From the NCBI GenBank assembly GCA_934526185.1, contig CAKTAA010000003.1:23119-87118 (forward strand): a stretch of DNA of 64,000 bases, given 5' to 3'. Within the stretch, counting starts at the first letter, position 1, and every line of letters begins with the position of its first letter. This DNA is from an uncultured Eubacteriales bacterium (GTDB lineage Bacteria > Bacillota > Clostridia > Oscillospirales > CAG-272). The translations under genes were made by a program, and so were the position numbers. The notes under the pieces are model-generated. The model searched no databases, was not told where the DNA came from, and worked only from the letters and a program-made list of their open reading frames with translations. Below are positions 1 through 8,646 of this stretch, one piece after another.

Positions 1-704
1 GCAATTCCCACACCGGCAAAGATGAATCCGATTGTAATGGACATCCGGTTTCCGTCCTTTTGAAACCACCGAAGAGGCAGCAGGAACAGCAGTCCCAGTA
101 AAAAACCAACAATCAGCGCGCCGCCGATTTCGTAGAGCGGCTTTCCTATTGCCGAAAGCAGAGAGGAGCCCGCAGGATTGATAACAGTCTGCGCGATTGC
201 CACGCAGATGCCGAACATCATCAGTGCGGTAGCGTCATCGATCGCCACCACCGAAAGAAGCGTCTCCGTCACCGTTCCCTTTGCCTTATACTGATTGATA
301 ACCATAATGGTCGCCGCCGGAGCGGTCGCGGCTGCAATAGAAGCAAGCACCAGTGCAAACGGCAGGGGCTTGCCGGCAAGGATAAGTCCCGCCGCGACAA
401 AAAGAACCGCAAAAAGGGATTCAAACACGGCGATGACAATCGGCGTAGCGCCGACGCGCTTGAAATAGGACATTTTGAATTCGCTGCCGATGGAAAACGC
501 GATAAATCCGAGAGCCACCTCGGAAATGACACCCATCTGCGAAAGCATATCCGAGGATAAAACACCCAGCACGCTCGGACCGATAAGCAGACCTCCTATG
601 AGGTATCCCGTAACATTGGGCAGACGAATCAGCTTTGCCAGCCTCCCGAAAAGCATGCCGGCAAGTACCATAACCGCCAGTCCCAACAAAAGATTCATTG
701 TCAT
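1..704 (-). CDS. Cation:proton antiporter, CPA2 family (3' end outside window)
   Basis: Integral membrane exchanger of monovalent cations for protons. Translating the minus strand from the ATG at 704 gives an open frame to the window edge, so about 234 N-terminal residues are visible. They include the CPA2/KefB-like segment RLPNVTGYLIGGLLIGPSVL and several hydrophobic helices. The start overlaps the stop of the upstream PII-like gene (ATGA), so the two are translationally coupled. A small regulator next to a CPA2 antiporter suggests that the pair works as channel plus soluble regulator. The cation and the C-terminal domains cannot be judged because the gene is cut by the window. Confidence 0.85.
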   Translation of the reverse strand, partial: MTMNLLLGLAVMVLAGMLFGRLAKLIRLPNVTGYLIGGLLIGPSVLGVLSSDMLSQMGVISEVALGFIAFSIGSEFKMSYFKRVGATPIVIAVFESLFAVLFVAAGLILAGKPLPFALVLASIAAATAPAATIMVINQYKAKGTVTETLLSVVAIDDATALMMFGICVAIAQTVINPAGSSLLSAIGKPLYEIGGALIVGFLLGLLFLLPLRWFQKDGNRMSITIGFIFAGVGI

Positions 705-1042
705 ATGGAATTTCCAAGCCCCTCGACGTATTGCACGGGAACGGTAAACAGTATACCGGTATCGGGCTGGTCTAAGCCTCCTGTGATTTTATTGATGATT
801 TGCGAAACCTTTTTTACCTCCTCTTCCCGGGCCACCATGAAAATCGTTTTATTTTCCTTGTGTTCCGGATCGAGCAGCAGACGCAGCGACGCCATGAAAC
901 GGAGCTCATCATGTCCGTACAGACTCTGCGCCATGCCGCGGCTGTCGATAATCGTAGCGCCGTGAATGCCGTTCTCGGCAAAAGCCTCAAGCAGCTCTTC
1001 CAGACATTCCGTCTTGTTCAGTACAAAGATCAGAAGCTGCAT
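701..1042 (-). CDS. PII-like small regulatory protein upstream of the antiporter
   Basis: Protein of 113 residues. The ATG at 1042 was chosen because GGAGGGAG lies just upstream. It starts MQLLIFVLNKTE and has the short alpha/beta pattern of PII-like (GlnB-fold) regulators, including the segment NGIHGATIIDSRGM, which resembles the beta-alpha turn before the T-loop. It overlaps the antiporter start by 3 nt. PII-like proteins next to transporters usually bind a nucleotide or ion and gate the partner; that role here is inference. It could also be an uncharacterised small cytosolic protein, as the sequence is short. Confidence 0.6.
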   Translation of the reverse strand: MQLLIFVLNKTECLEELLEAFAENGIHGATIIDSRGMAQSLYGHDELRFMASLRLLLDPEHKENKTIFMVAREEEVKKVSQIINKITGGLDQPDTGILFTVPVQYVEGLGNSI

Positions 1043-1139
1043 AGCTTCTCCCTCCTTTATTGCCGGGCGCACAGAGGGAAAACCGCTGTTTCTTCACCTG
1101 CACGCCCGTTTTGAATTCCCGAACAGATTTCATGATCTA

Positions 1140-1168
1140 AGTATATCACCGCTCCGGAAACTTTTCAA
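1140..1168 (-). promoter_or_regulatory. Sigma-A promoter for the PII-like/antiporter operon
   Basis: On the minus strand TTGAAA (1163-1168) is followed by a 17-nt spacer and TATACT (1140-1145). It lies about 100 nt upstream of the start at 1042. The 1043-1434 gap holds this promoter and the divergent rsmA promoter; no gene was seen in it. Confidence 0.65.
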
Positions 1169-1302
1169 GCTCGCGGAAAAATTTCAGCGATTTGTCTGCT
1201 TTTGCACCCGCACCTTTGTTTTAATTCGTCATATTTTTATTTTCTTTTCTCAATCCGGTATCAAAAAACAGAACGGGACGCTTTGTCCGGCTGACAGCGT
1301 TT

Positions 1303-1352
1303 CCGGTTTGCGGGAAAAAGGGATTGACAAACCGGAGGTCCTGTGGTAAGGT
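1303..1352 (+). promoter_or_regulatory. Promoter of rsmA with an inverted repeat over the -35 box
   Basis: TTGACA (1324-1329), a 17-nt spacer and TAAGGT (1347-1352) form a promoter pointing to rsmA. A perfect 8-bp inverted repeat, CCGGTTTG (1303-1310) and CAAACCGG (1328-1335), brackets and overlaps the -35 box, so it could be an operator. Confidence 0.5.
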
Positions 1353-1434
1353 AAGAAATGCTTGACTTGCCGCTTTTTCAAAGAAAATACGCGCTTATCC
1401 GGTATTTTACCGCATAGGATATGCGCAGAAAGAT

Positions 1435-2340
1435 ATGGTTTTACACATGCATGCAACCGATCCGCGTCAAATAAAAGACTGGCTGCAGTCCAGCGGCATT
1501 GAACCGAAAAAAAAATTCGGGCAGAACTTTCTGCTTCAGCCGGAGATTCCGCTCCGCATCGCCGAAGAATGCGGAGCCGCTGCTGAGGATGCAATTCTGG
1601 AAATCGGCCCAGGCGCCGGTACCATGACGCAGTTTCTCGCTCAGCTTTACCGCAAGGTGGTAGCTGTGGAAATTGACGGCTCCCTGATGCCGGTGCTTTC
1701 CCGGGTACTTTCCCCCTTTCCAAACGTCACTGTCCTGCACGGCGACATCATGAAAACTGATCTCCGCGCTCTTTTCGAAGAACATTTTGCCGGGATGCGC
1801 GTGTCTGTCTGTGCCAATCTTCCATATTATATTACGACGCCGATTCTGATGCTGCTGCTGGAAAGCGGGCTCCCCCTCAGCTTTATAACAGTCATGGTTC
1901 AAAAGGAAGTAGCCGATAGACTCTGCGCGCCTCCCGGCTCGCCGGATTACGGCGCCGTTACCGCCGCTGTGCGCTATTACGCCTCCGCGGAAAGACTTTT
2001 CCGTGTGTCCGCAGGGCACTTTTCTCCGCCTCCCAAAGTGGATTCGGCCGTTGTTCGGCTGACGCTTCACGAAAAGCCTCCAATCAGCGTCCAAAGCAAG
2101 GATCTGCTGTTCCGCGTTATCCGCGCCGCCTTCGCTCAGCGCAGAAAGACACTGGTCAATGCTCTGGCTTCTGCATTTCCGGCTTTCTCAAAGGAAAGCC
2201 TCAGCGCTGTACTCGGAGCGCTCGGTTTGCCTGAAAATATAAGAGGAGAGCGGCTCTCTCTTGAAGAATTCGCCGCGCTTGCCGACAGTCTGACAGGGAA
2301 AAGCGAAGTTTCTCCGTCCAATACCCCGGTGAAAGACTGA
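1435..2340 (+). CDS. rsmA: 16S rRNA dimethyladenosine transferase RsmA/KsgA
   Basis: SAM-dependent enzyme that dimethylates two adjacent adenosines near the 3' end of 16S rRNA during late 30S assembly. The 301-residue protein has the family hallmarks: KKKFGQNFL near the N-terminus, the SAM loop EIGPGAGTMT, NLPYYITTPILM carrying the NLPY catalytic motif, and an FSPPPKVDSAVVRL-type segment. Length is normal for the family. The start is either the ATG at 1435 or the one at 1447; neither has a strong Shine-Dalgarno site. This is a housekeeping gene unrelated to the neighbouring cluster. Confidence 0.95.
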   Translation: MVLHMHATDPRQIKDWLQSSGIEPKKKFGQNFLLQPEIPLRIAEECGAAAEDAILEIGPGAGTMTQFLAQLYRKVVAVEIDGSLMPVLSRVLSPFPNVTVLHGDIMKTDLRALFEEHFAGMRVSVCANLPYYITTPILMLLLESGLPLSFITVMVQKEVADRLCAPPGSPDYGAVTAAVRYYASAERLFRVSAGHFSPPPKVDSAVVRLTLHEKPPISVQSKDLLFRVIRAAFAQRRKTLVNALASAFPAFSKESLSAVLGALGLPENIRGERLSLEEFAALADSLTGKSEVSPSNTPVKD

Positions 2341-2446
2341 CGGGATCCGCCCGTGACAATCATCAATGGCCTTGCGGCCGGTCAGACCATTCCGAATAAA
2401 ATTGCTGCCGAAGTCTGCCGAATTTTATCCTTTTTCCTCTTTTTTC

Positions 2447-2475
2447 TTGCATCCTGCAAAAAAAACTGGTATAAT
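2447..2475 (+). promoter_or_regulatory. Extended -10 promoter upstream of the DUF4091 gene
   Basis: TTGCAT (2447-2452), a 17-nt spacer ending in TGG, and TATAAT (2470-2475). It would give a leader of about 325 nt before the gene at 2808. Confidence 0.6.
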
Positions 2476-2807
2476 GTGCATGGTCGACTGGAATGCCGAA
2501 TCCGTTCAGTCTAAGAGATTTCACGTCCCAATGGCGGGTAGCTCCCATATCACAGAACTGAAACCAAGCGCAAATTGTCGACTGAACACTCCGTGTTCAG
2601 TCCACTGCCGGAGTTTACGGTATAATGTCCGCAGAAAGCCTTGCTTTGCAAGTCTTATAAGGCTTCGCCTCCCGCGCTCTGCGCGGCTGCGGAATTGACG
2701 GCTTCCCAAAAATGCCTTTGCAAGCAAGCATTTTTGGTTCATGGTATAATGTGTACAGTCAAAGCGGAAACATCCCCAAAAATCCGTGATTCAAGAAAGG
2801 AGTCTGT
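2476..2807 (+). other. Structured leader region with further TATAAT boxes
   Basis: No gene is supported here. It holds a perfect inverted repeat ACTGAACAC-TCC-GTGTTCAGT (2581-2601), a second TATAAT at 2621-2626, a stem AAAAATGC...GCATTTTT (2708-2735), and a third extended -10 TGGTATAAT with the hexamer at 2745-2750. Good -35 boxes are lacking for the last two. The region may be a regulatory leader or a set of alternative promoters. Confidence 0.4.
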
Positions 2808-4475
2808 ATGCAGCTCTTAACAAAATTGATTTCGCCGCTCGAAAAATGCTTTATGGACGATGATATCGGAGCAAAAGCGGAATACCGCTATGCGAGCATT
2901 CTGTCCAATGAGCGCTTTGCTTTTCAGATCGCGTATACGGACGTCGATCCGTCCAACCGCGCATACATACCCGGCAGCATACGCGTGGACTCACTGCTCA
3001 GCGACGCGATTGCCGTCTCGTTTGTAATGCAGGTGCCTTCCGCCATGCCGGTTTACCGCGGGGATGCCTCCTACGACGGTTATCTGCGCACGACGCCGGG
3101 CTTTTATCCGGATCTCCTGCTGCCCGCGTGTGACTTTCGCGAAGCGGCCTATGTATACGGAGAACTGAAAGCCCTATGGATAGAGGTAGATCCGGCCGGA
3201 CGCTATCCTGCCGGCAATTACCCGATAACCGTTCTCTTTTTGGATGATGCAGGAAATACAGCCGCCTCTGAAACCTTTGTTCTAACCGTCATCAGCGCGG
3301 CTCTGCCTGAGCAGACACTGAAATTTACCCAGTGGCTGCATACCGACTGTCTTGCCTCCTATTACGGCTTTGAAATTTTCAGTGAAGAATACTGGCAAAC
3401 CGTCGAACAGTTTATGAAAACCGCTGTTCGCAGCGGTGTCAACATGATGCTCACGCCCATATTCACCCCGCCGCTTGATACCATCCCCGGAGGCGAACGC
3501 CCAACCGTACAGCTTGTCGATATTGCCGTCCGCAGTGACGGAACATATATTTTCGGATTTGAAAAGCTGGGGCGGTGGCTTGATCTCTGCGCCGCCTGCG
3601 GTATCCGATATTACGAGTTCTCCCATCTGTTTACGCAGTGGGGCGCGCAAGCGGCTCCGAAAATTGTCGCGAAAAAGGACAGACGGATCCGGAGAATCTT
3701 CGGCTGGGACACAGACGCTTCTTCGCCGGAATATATAAACTTTCTCCATGCCTTTCTTCCGGCACTGATCTCTTACATGCGCGGACGCGGAGAGGCGGAC
3801 AAATGTGTTTTCCATATCTCAGACGAGCCGGCGCCGGAGCATTTTGATTCCTACAGCCGCGCGCGCAAATCCGTAGAGGAGCTTCTCAAAGGCTTTACCG
3901 TGATGGACGCGCTCTCAGACGTTTCCTTTTACGACAGGGGCGCCGTTAGTCTTCCCGTGCCTGCGCTCAACCATATTGAACCGTTTCTCTCCCGTCCGCT
4001 CCCCGAGCGGTGGACGTATTACTGCTGCGGACAGCGGGAAAAAGTATCCAACCGTTTTCTCGCCATGCCGTCTCAGCGGAACCGGATTCTCGGCACGCAG
4101 ATGTATCTGTACGGCATCGGCGGTTTTCTGCACTGGGGCTATAACTTCTATTACAGCCGCGGTTCCGTCCGTCCGGTAAATCCGTATTCCTGCACAGACG
4201 GAGGGTATTTTGTGCCGTCAGGCGACGCATTCTCCGTCTATCCGGCGCCGGGCGGATCCACCTACGAGACGATACGGCTGCAGGTATTTTATCACGCCCT
4301 GCAGGATATGCGCGCACTCCGGCTCTGCGAAGCGTTCTGCGGTACCGAAGCCGTCCGCCGATGCATTCAGGAATGTGCGGGTATGGCGGTTACTTTTACC
4401 GCTTTTCCGGAGGATATTTCCTTTATACACAGACTGCGCGAAAAAATTAACAGCATGATTCAACGAAACATATGA
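2808..4475 (+). CDS. DUF4091 glycoside-hydrolase-like protein
   Basis: Protein of 555 residues with an N-terminal beta-sandwich-like part (to about residue 170) and a barrel-like catalytic part containing FTQWLHTDCLA, FSHLFTQWGAQ, HISDEPAPEHFDSY and GFLHWGYNFYY. These are typical of DUF4091 proteins, which resemble GH123-like glycosidases. DEP near residue 345 is a plausible acidic catalytic site. No signal peptide is visible, so it probably acts in the cytoplasm on imported oligosaccharides. The start follows AAGAAAGGAG. It lies 22 nt upstream of galK, which suggests a shared operon for a galactose- or GalNAc-containing glycan. Substrate is unproven. Confidence 0.8.
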   Translation: MQLLTKLISPLEKCFMDDDIGAKAEYRYASILSNERFAFQIAYTDVDPSNRAYIPGSIRVDSLLSDAIAVSFVMQVPSAMPVYRGDASYDGYLRTTPGFYPDLLLPACDFREAAYVYGELKALWIEVDPAGRYPAGNYPITVLFLDDAGNTAASETFVLTVISAALPEQTLKFTQWLHTDCLASYYGFEIFSEEYWQTVEQFMKTAVRSGVNMMLTPIFTPPLDTIPGGERPTVQLVDIAVRSDGTYIFGFEKLGRWLDLCAACGIRYYEFSHLFTQWGAQAAPKIVAKKDRRIRRIFGWDTDASSPEYINFLHAFLPALISYMRGRGEADKCVFHISDEPAPEHFDSYSRARKSVEELLKGFTVMDALSDVSFYDRGAVSLPVPALNHIEPFLSRPLPERWTYYCCGQREKVSNRFLAMPSQRNRILGTQMYLYGIGGFLHWGYNFYYSRGSVRPVNPYSCTDGGYFVPSGDAFSVYPAPGGSTYETIRLQVFYHALQDMRALRLCEAFCGTEAVRRCIQECAGMAVTFTAFPEDISFIHRLREKINSMIQRNI

Positions 4476-4497
4476 TTTTGAGAAAGGATGTATCAAG

Positions 4498-5775
4498 ATG
4501 AACAGCAAAGAATTAAAGGCCGCCCTCCGGGACGGAAAAATTGACGGAGAACTGACCGCACTTTACGGAAAGGACGCGCTTGCATTTCAAAAGCAGAGAT
4601 ATGAAAAAGCAGTCTGCGCATTTGAGGATTTATACGGGGAGGCGGATGTTTCCCTGTTTACCGTAGCCGGCAGAAGCGAGATATCCGGCAACCACACGGA
4701 TCACAATCACGGGTGCGTCATCGCCGCTTCCATTGATCTCGACATCATTGCGGTAGCTGCAAAAACCGAAGGAAACATGATCCGCGTCAAAAGTGAGGGC
4801 TTTCCCATCGACGAGGTGGAAATTTCGGATCCCCGGCCTGATCCCGCCGCCTTCGGAACATCAGCCGCCATCATCGCCGGCATGTGCAGGGGCTTTCTTG
4901 ACAAAGGCCGCGCCTGCGGCGGTTTCAACGCCTATACGACCTCCAATGTGCTCAAAGGGTCCGGCCTTTCCTCGTCCGCAGCATTTGAGGATATGATAGG
5001 TACGGTGCTCAACCACTTTTACAACGGCGGCGCAATCGACAACACGGAAATCGCCAAGCTGTCCCAGCTTGCGGAAATTCATTTCTTCGGCAAGCCCTGC
5101 GGACTGATGGATCAGATGGCCTGTGCGGTCGGCGGCTTTATCGCCATTGATTTTGCGGATCCCGAAAAGCCGGTCATTGAAAAAATGGATTTTGATCTGA
5201 CCGCTCACGGCTACAGCCTGTGCATCGTCAATACAGGCGGAAATCACGCGGATCTGACGGATGACTATGCGTCAATTCCGACCGAAATGAAACAAATCGC
5301 CTCCTATTTCGGCCGGCCGGTTCTGCGGGATGTCACAATGGAGCAGATTAAGGAAAGCATTCCCGCACTTCGTGAGGCGTTCGGCGACCGCGCTATTCTC
5401 CGGGCCATCCACTTCATCAAGGAAAACGACAGAGTAAAAACACAAGCTGCCGCGCTCAGAGAGGGTGATCTTTCCGCGTTTTTCGAGGGCGTTCTGGAAT
5501 CCGGCGCCTCCAGCTTCCGGTATCTGCAGAATGTATATACCACCAAAAACACATCGGAGCAGGGACTTTCGCTCGCGCTTGCCCTGGCTGAGGATTACCT
5601 GCGCACCAGAGGCGGCGCATGGCGCGTACATGGCGGCGGCTTTGCAGGAACCATTCAGGCATTTGTAAGCAACACGGACGTGGAGGGCTTTCGTGCGCTG
5701 ATGGACAGCGCTTTCGGCGACGGCGCCTGCATCGTCCTGCATGTACGTCAGACAGGTGCCGGGAAGCTCCTATAA
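4498..5775 (+). CDS. galK: Galactokinase (GHMP kinase family)
   Basis: Predicted to phosphorylate galactose or a related sugar with ATP in the cytoplasm. The 425-residue protein has the three GHMP signatures: GRSEISGNHTDHNHG (sugar binding), KGSGLSSSAAFE (ATP-binding loop) and VHGGGFAGTIQAF (C-terminal). In the first motif the usual GEHTD glutamate is replaced (GNHTD), so the substrate may not be plain galactose. A good Shine-Dalgarno (GAAAGGATG) supports the start at 4498. It follows the DUF4091 gene closely, so the pair likely degrades and channels one glycan. Confidence 0.88.
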   Translation: MNSKELKAALRDGKIDGELTALYGKDALAFQKQRYEKAVCAFEDLYGEADVSLFTVAGRSEISGNHTDHNHGCVIAASIDLDIIAVAAKTEGNMIRVKSEGFPIDEVEISDPRPDPAAFGTSAAIIAGMCRGFLDKGRACGGFNAYTTSNVLKGSGLSSSAAFEDMIGTVLNHFYNGGAIDNTEIAKLSQLAEIHFFGKPCGLMDQMACAVGGFIAIDFADPEKPVIEKMDFDLTAHGYSLCIVNTGGNHADLTDDYASIPTEMKQIASYFGRPVLRDVTMEQIKESIPALREAFGDRAILRAIHFIKENDRVKTQAAALREGDLSAFFEGVLESGASSFRYLQNVYTTKNTSEQGLSLALALAEDYLRTRGGAWRVHGGGFAGTIQAFVSNTDVEGFRALMDSAFGDGACIVLHVRQTGAGKLL

Positions 5776-6026
5776 AATATCCGGAAACAGAAGGAAGCGT
5801 ATCCGGAGGCCTTGTGCCGACATTCCCGCAGCGAGCTGACGGGGCTGTTTCTAAAGGCAAAGCTTCACGGCTTTCAGCGTCCGGTTTAAGCGGCAGACCT
5901 CCGCTGCGCGGAGGTGTCCTCCGGCGAGCTGCCTCTCGTTACGGAAAACCGGTTTATTATCTGATGCCCTTTCAGAGGGCTTAACCCGATGAAAACGTGC
6001 ATATCCTGTGAAAGGAATGGTAAAGC
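5776..6026. other. Intergenic region with several hairpins
   Basis: No gene is seen. The stems ACCTCCG...CGGAGGT (about 5897-5915) and GCCCT...AGGGC (about 5967-5981) sit between galK and the carboxypeptidase gene. They could be a terminator or a leader structure, but no clear U-tract follows either stem. Confidence 0.3.
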
Positions 6027-6803
6027 ATGAAAAAAGAAAATAGAACAAAGCTGTTCGGTCTGACCGCAGCCGCACTGCTTACGCTTTGTTCCTGTACCGA
6101 TCCAGACGGCGATCCGATATCATCACAGGGTACAGAAACTGCAAAGCAGACGGAAGCTGTCATCTCTCAGACAAGTGAACCGCAGGAAACAGAAAACGAA
6201 CCCCGCGACGGTATCCACTACAGCAGCAACGGCAAAAAAATCGAACAGATAAACGGCATCACATACGTGGACGGTATTCTGATTGCAAATAAAACCTATT
6301 CCCTGCCGTCAGACTATGCGCCGGGTGTGGATCCGACAGCGCAGGCCGCCCTGAATGAGCTTATCAGCGCTGCCGCGAAAGAGGGGCATACGCTATATCT
6401 GATGTCGGGTTACCGCTCCTATGAGCGGCAATACACACTGTATCACAATTATGGCCAAAGAGACGGATACGATGAAGCTGACACCTATTCCGCACGCCCG
6501 GGTTTTTCAGAGCACCAGACGGGGCTTGCCTTCGACATGAACTCTGTAGAAATCTCCTGGGGCAAAACGCCGGAGGGCCAGTGGCTGAAAAACCACTGCG
6601 CAGAATACGGCTTTATTATCCGTTATCCTGAAAATATGACGGATATTACCGGATATATTTACGAGCCGTGGCATATCCGCTATCTCGGTGTGGAAACAGC
6701 AAAGGCCGTAACGGAAAGCGGTCTGACGCTTGAGGAATATCTGGGCATCACCTCCTCATACGAAGATTACGACCGATTGCAGTCGCTTCGGCAGACTGAC
6801 TGA
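6027..6803 (+). CDS. VanY/LAS-family D-alanyl-D-alanine carboxypeptidase lipoprotein
   Basis: Zinc carboxypeptidase predicted to trim the terminal D-Ala from peptidoglycan stem peptides at the outer face of the membrane. The 258-residue protein has a lipobox ending at Cys23 (LTLCSC), a Ser/Thr/Glu-rich linker to about residue 60, and the VanY domain with LYLMSGYRSYERQ, SEHQTGLAFD (metal ligands His and Asp) and YEPWHIRYLG (catalytic Glu and third ligand His). AAAGGAATGG supports the ATG at 6027. It is a stand-alone gene, and there is no sign of a vancomycin-resistance operon. Confidence 0.9.
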   Translation: MKKENRTKLFGLTAAALLTLCSCTDPDGDPISSQGTETAKQTEAVISQTSEPQETENEPRDGIHYSSNGKKIEQINGITYVDGILIANKTYSLPSDYAPGVDPTAQAALNELISAAAKEGHTLYLMSGYRSYERQYTLYHNYGQRDGYDEADTYSARPGFSEHQTGLAFDMNSVEISWGKTPEGQWLKNHCAEYGFIIRYPENMTDITGYIYEPWHIRYLGVETAKAVTESGLTLEEYLGITSSYEDYDRLQSLRQTD

Positions 6804-7018
6804 ACGGAAAGGAGCCGGACACATCGCGGCGCAGAACCGCCCAAAAAATGTGCCGCCGGGTTTCTGTTCCGACTGCCGATACAGAAAGCAGGCGCCAAAG
6901 GATCCGGAAGCGGACGCCGCCCGGCGCCTGCTTCCGTTTCATACAGCGGATTTTTTCACAGAAAGGCGGTACAGAGTATAAGAATCGTTTTGCCTTGTGC
7001 CGGAAAGGAGTTATATTT

Positions 7019-8380
7019 ATGAATTATACGGAATACCGCGATGAGTATGTAAGTACAGATATCCGCAACGGTACGACATACCCCTTTCGGATATATGTAC
7101 CGTGCGGCACCGGTGAAACCGCTTATGCTGTGTTGGTTACGCACGACGGATTAAACGAGGCCGAAGCCGAGGCCATGGGAAAGCTGTATGAAAGCGGAGA
7201 GGCTCCCCCGTGTGTCATCATCGGTATATCTCCCGGAACTATGTTCCCTCCTGCGTCCGGAGGAGAGGCCAGAAATATGCGTTTTCACGATTACGATATT
7301 TTTTCGTCGGAATATGTCGATTTCATCGTGGACGAGCTGATTCCTCATCTAAAGGAAAAGTATGACTTGCCTTTGTCGGAGGATCCGAATATGCATATGA
7401 TAAGCGGCGGATCCTCAGGCGGTATTTCATCGTGGAACGGCGTCTGGTTCCGAAACGATTATTTCCGCAGAGCTTATTTAAGCAGCCCAACCTTTTCAGC
7501 CATGGCGCGCGGCAACATGGCTCCCGTATTTATGCGCCTGTTTGAAACAAAACCCATCAGAGTTTTTATCGATTATTCGGAAAACGAACCGGACGATTAT
7601 TTCGGAAGCTCCTACTGCGCCGCGCTGGAGGGACATTACGCGCTTCAATTCGCAGGCTACGACTATCAATGGGCCTATTATCCGGGTGAGGGACACTGCA
7701 GCCGCCTGAACGATAAAAACACGGCCGAAGAAGTGCTGCGTTTTCTCTGGAAGGATTGGAAAACTGCTTCTGTAAAGGCAGTACGGCTTTCTCCGAGAGC
7801 TGAGGCTGTTATTTTCCGCGACGATCCCTGGCTGGCAAGCAGCTCTGGCCTGCCGGATAAAACAGCGGCTGTAACAAAATCAGGCACATATCAAATAAAA
7901 GGTAACGCTATTGTTTTTTACGGAAACGGAGAAGAAAAAACCGTCAAAGACGGTTTTGCCCGTCTGTCCGCTCTTGCGGTTTCCTCAGATTTATGGAGAC
8001 TGTATATCGCAGACTCTTTGCGGGGCTGTATTTATTCCGCCACGATCTGCGAAAACGGAGACCTTCAGGATATGCAAATCTTTTGCTCGCTGCATATGCC
8101 GACTGATTTTCACCGTCCCGGCGCTTATGATATCTGCGTCGACAGCAAGGACAGGGTATTTGCCGCCACGGAGCTGGGCGTTCAGTGTGTACGCTCCTAT
8201 GGTCTTGTCGATGTTATACTGCCGCTGCCCCGAAATGAAATTCCTCAAAAGCTGGCGATAAGCGGCGATCGTTTATATGCTGACTGCGGAGAAAAAATTT
8301 ATAGCAGAAAAATCAAATCCACTGCAAAGAATGATGCATTGCAGCCGGAAACGCCCCATTTTACCGGTTATTACGATTAA
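7019..8380 (+). CDS. Esterase (Fes/IroE-like alpha/beta hydrolase) with a C-terminal propeller-like domain
   Basis: Protein of 453 residues; the ATG at 7019 follows AAAGGAG. Residues 1-245 form an esterase-family hydrolase with HDGLNEAEAEAMG, nucleophile elbow SGGSSGGISS (Ser133) and YYPGEGHCSRLND carrying the catalytic His. Residues 260-450 resemble a gluconolactonase/SMP-30-type beta-propeller, with strands such as LYIADSLRGCIYSA and AYDICVDSKDRVFAATELG. It has no signal peptide. It probably cleaves a carboxylic ester from a sugar- or siderophore-like substrate. Esterase-propeller fusions of this kind occur in carbohydrate metabolism, but the substrate is unknown. Confidence 0.75.
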   Translation: MNYTEYRDEYVSTDIRNGTTYPFRIYVPCGTGETAYAVLVTHDGLNEAEAEAMGKLYESGEAPPCVIIGISPGTMFPPASGGEARNMRFHDYDIFSSEYVDFIVDELIPHLKEKYDLPLSEDPNMHMISGGSSGGISSWNGVWFRNDYFRRAYLSSPTFSAMARGNMAPVFMRLFETKPIRVFIDYSENEPDDYFGSSYCAALEGHYALQFAGYDYQWAYYPGEGHCSRLNDKNTAEEVLRFLWKDWKTASVKAVRLSPRAEAVIFRDDPWLASSSGLPDKTAAVTKSGTYQIKGNAIVFYGNGEEKTVKDGFARLSALAVSSDLWRLYIADSLRGCIYSATICENGDLQDMQIFCSLHMPTDFHRPGAYDICVDSKDRVFAATELGVQCVRSYGLVDVILPLPRNEIPQKLAISGDRLYADCGEKIYSRKIKSTAKNDALQPETPHFTGYYD

Positions 8381-8435
8381 ACAGTCGTAATTTTGTATTT
8401 TAGGAACTTCACAAACCGATAGGTTTCACGAAAAC

Positions 8436-8469
8436 AAAGGGACTGCGGCGCAAGCGCCGCAGTCCCTTT
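8436..8469. terminator. Strong hairpin terminator between convergent genes
   Basis: Perfect 16-bp stem, AAAGGGACTGCGGCGC with its complement, around an AA loop. It lies between the + strand esterase and the minus-strand LicC-like gene. T-rich sequence beside it on the minus strand suggests it stops both transcripts. Confidence 0.75.
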
Positions 8470-8479
8470 ACCCGTACAC

Positions 8480-8640
8480 GGATCATCCCCGCGGGGACAA
8501 TCGCCGGCTGCTGCATCAGCCGTCATATTTCAATAAGGGGCTTGCCCCGTCATGAAGGCGTGGTATGACGTTCCGTGGGGATTGACTCCTCAGTGAACGG
8601 AGGAATGGAACCCGCCGCCGAGGGAGGCGGGGACATCTTG
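8480..8640 (+). other. GC-rich structured region, possible mobile-element end
   Basis: Non-coding stretch with nested complementarity: CCCCGCGGGG (8488-8497), AGGGGCTTGCCCC (8536-8548), TCCTC...GGAGGA and CCCGCC...GGCGGGG (to about 8633). The layout recalls the 3' structured end (omega-RNA-like) of IS200/IS605 elements, but no transposase or TnpB remnant could be read. The identity is uncertain. Confidence 0.25.
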
Positions 8641-8646
8641 CCTAAG

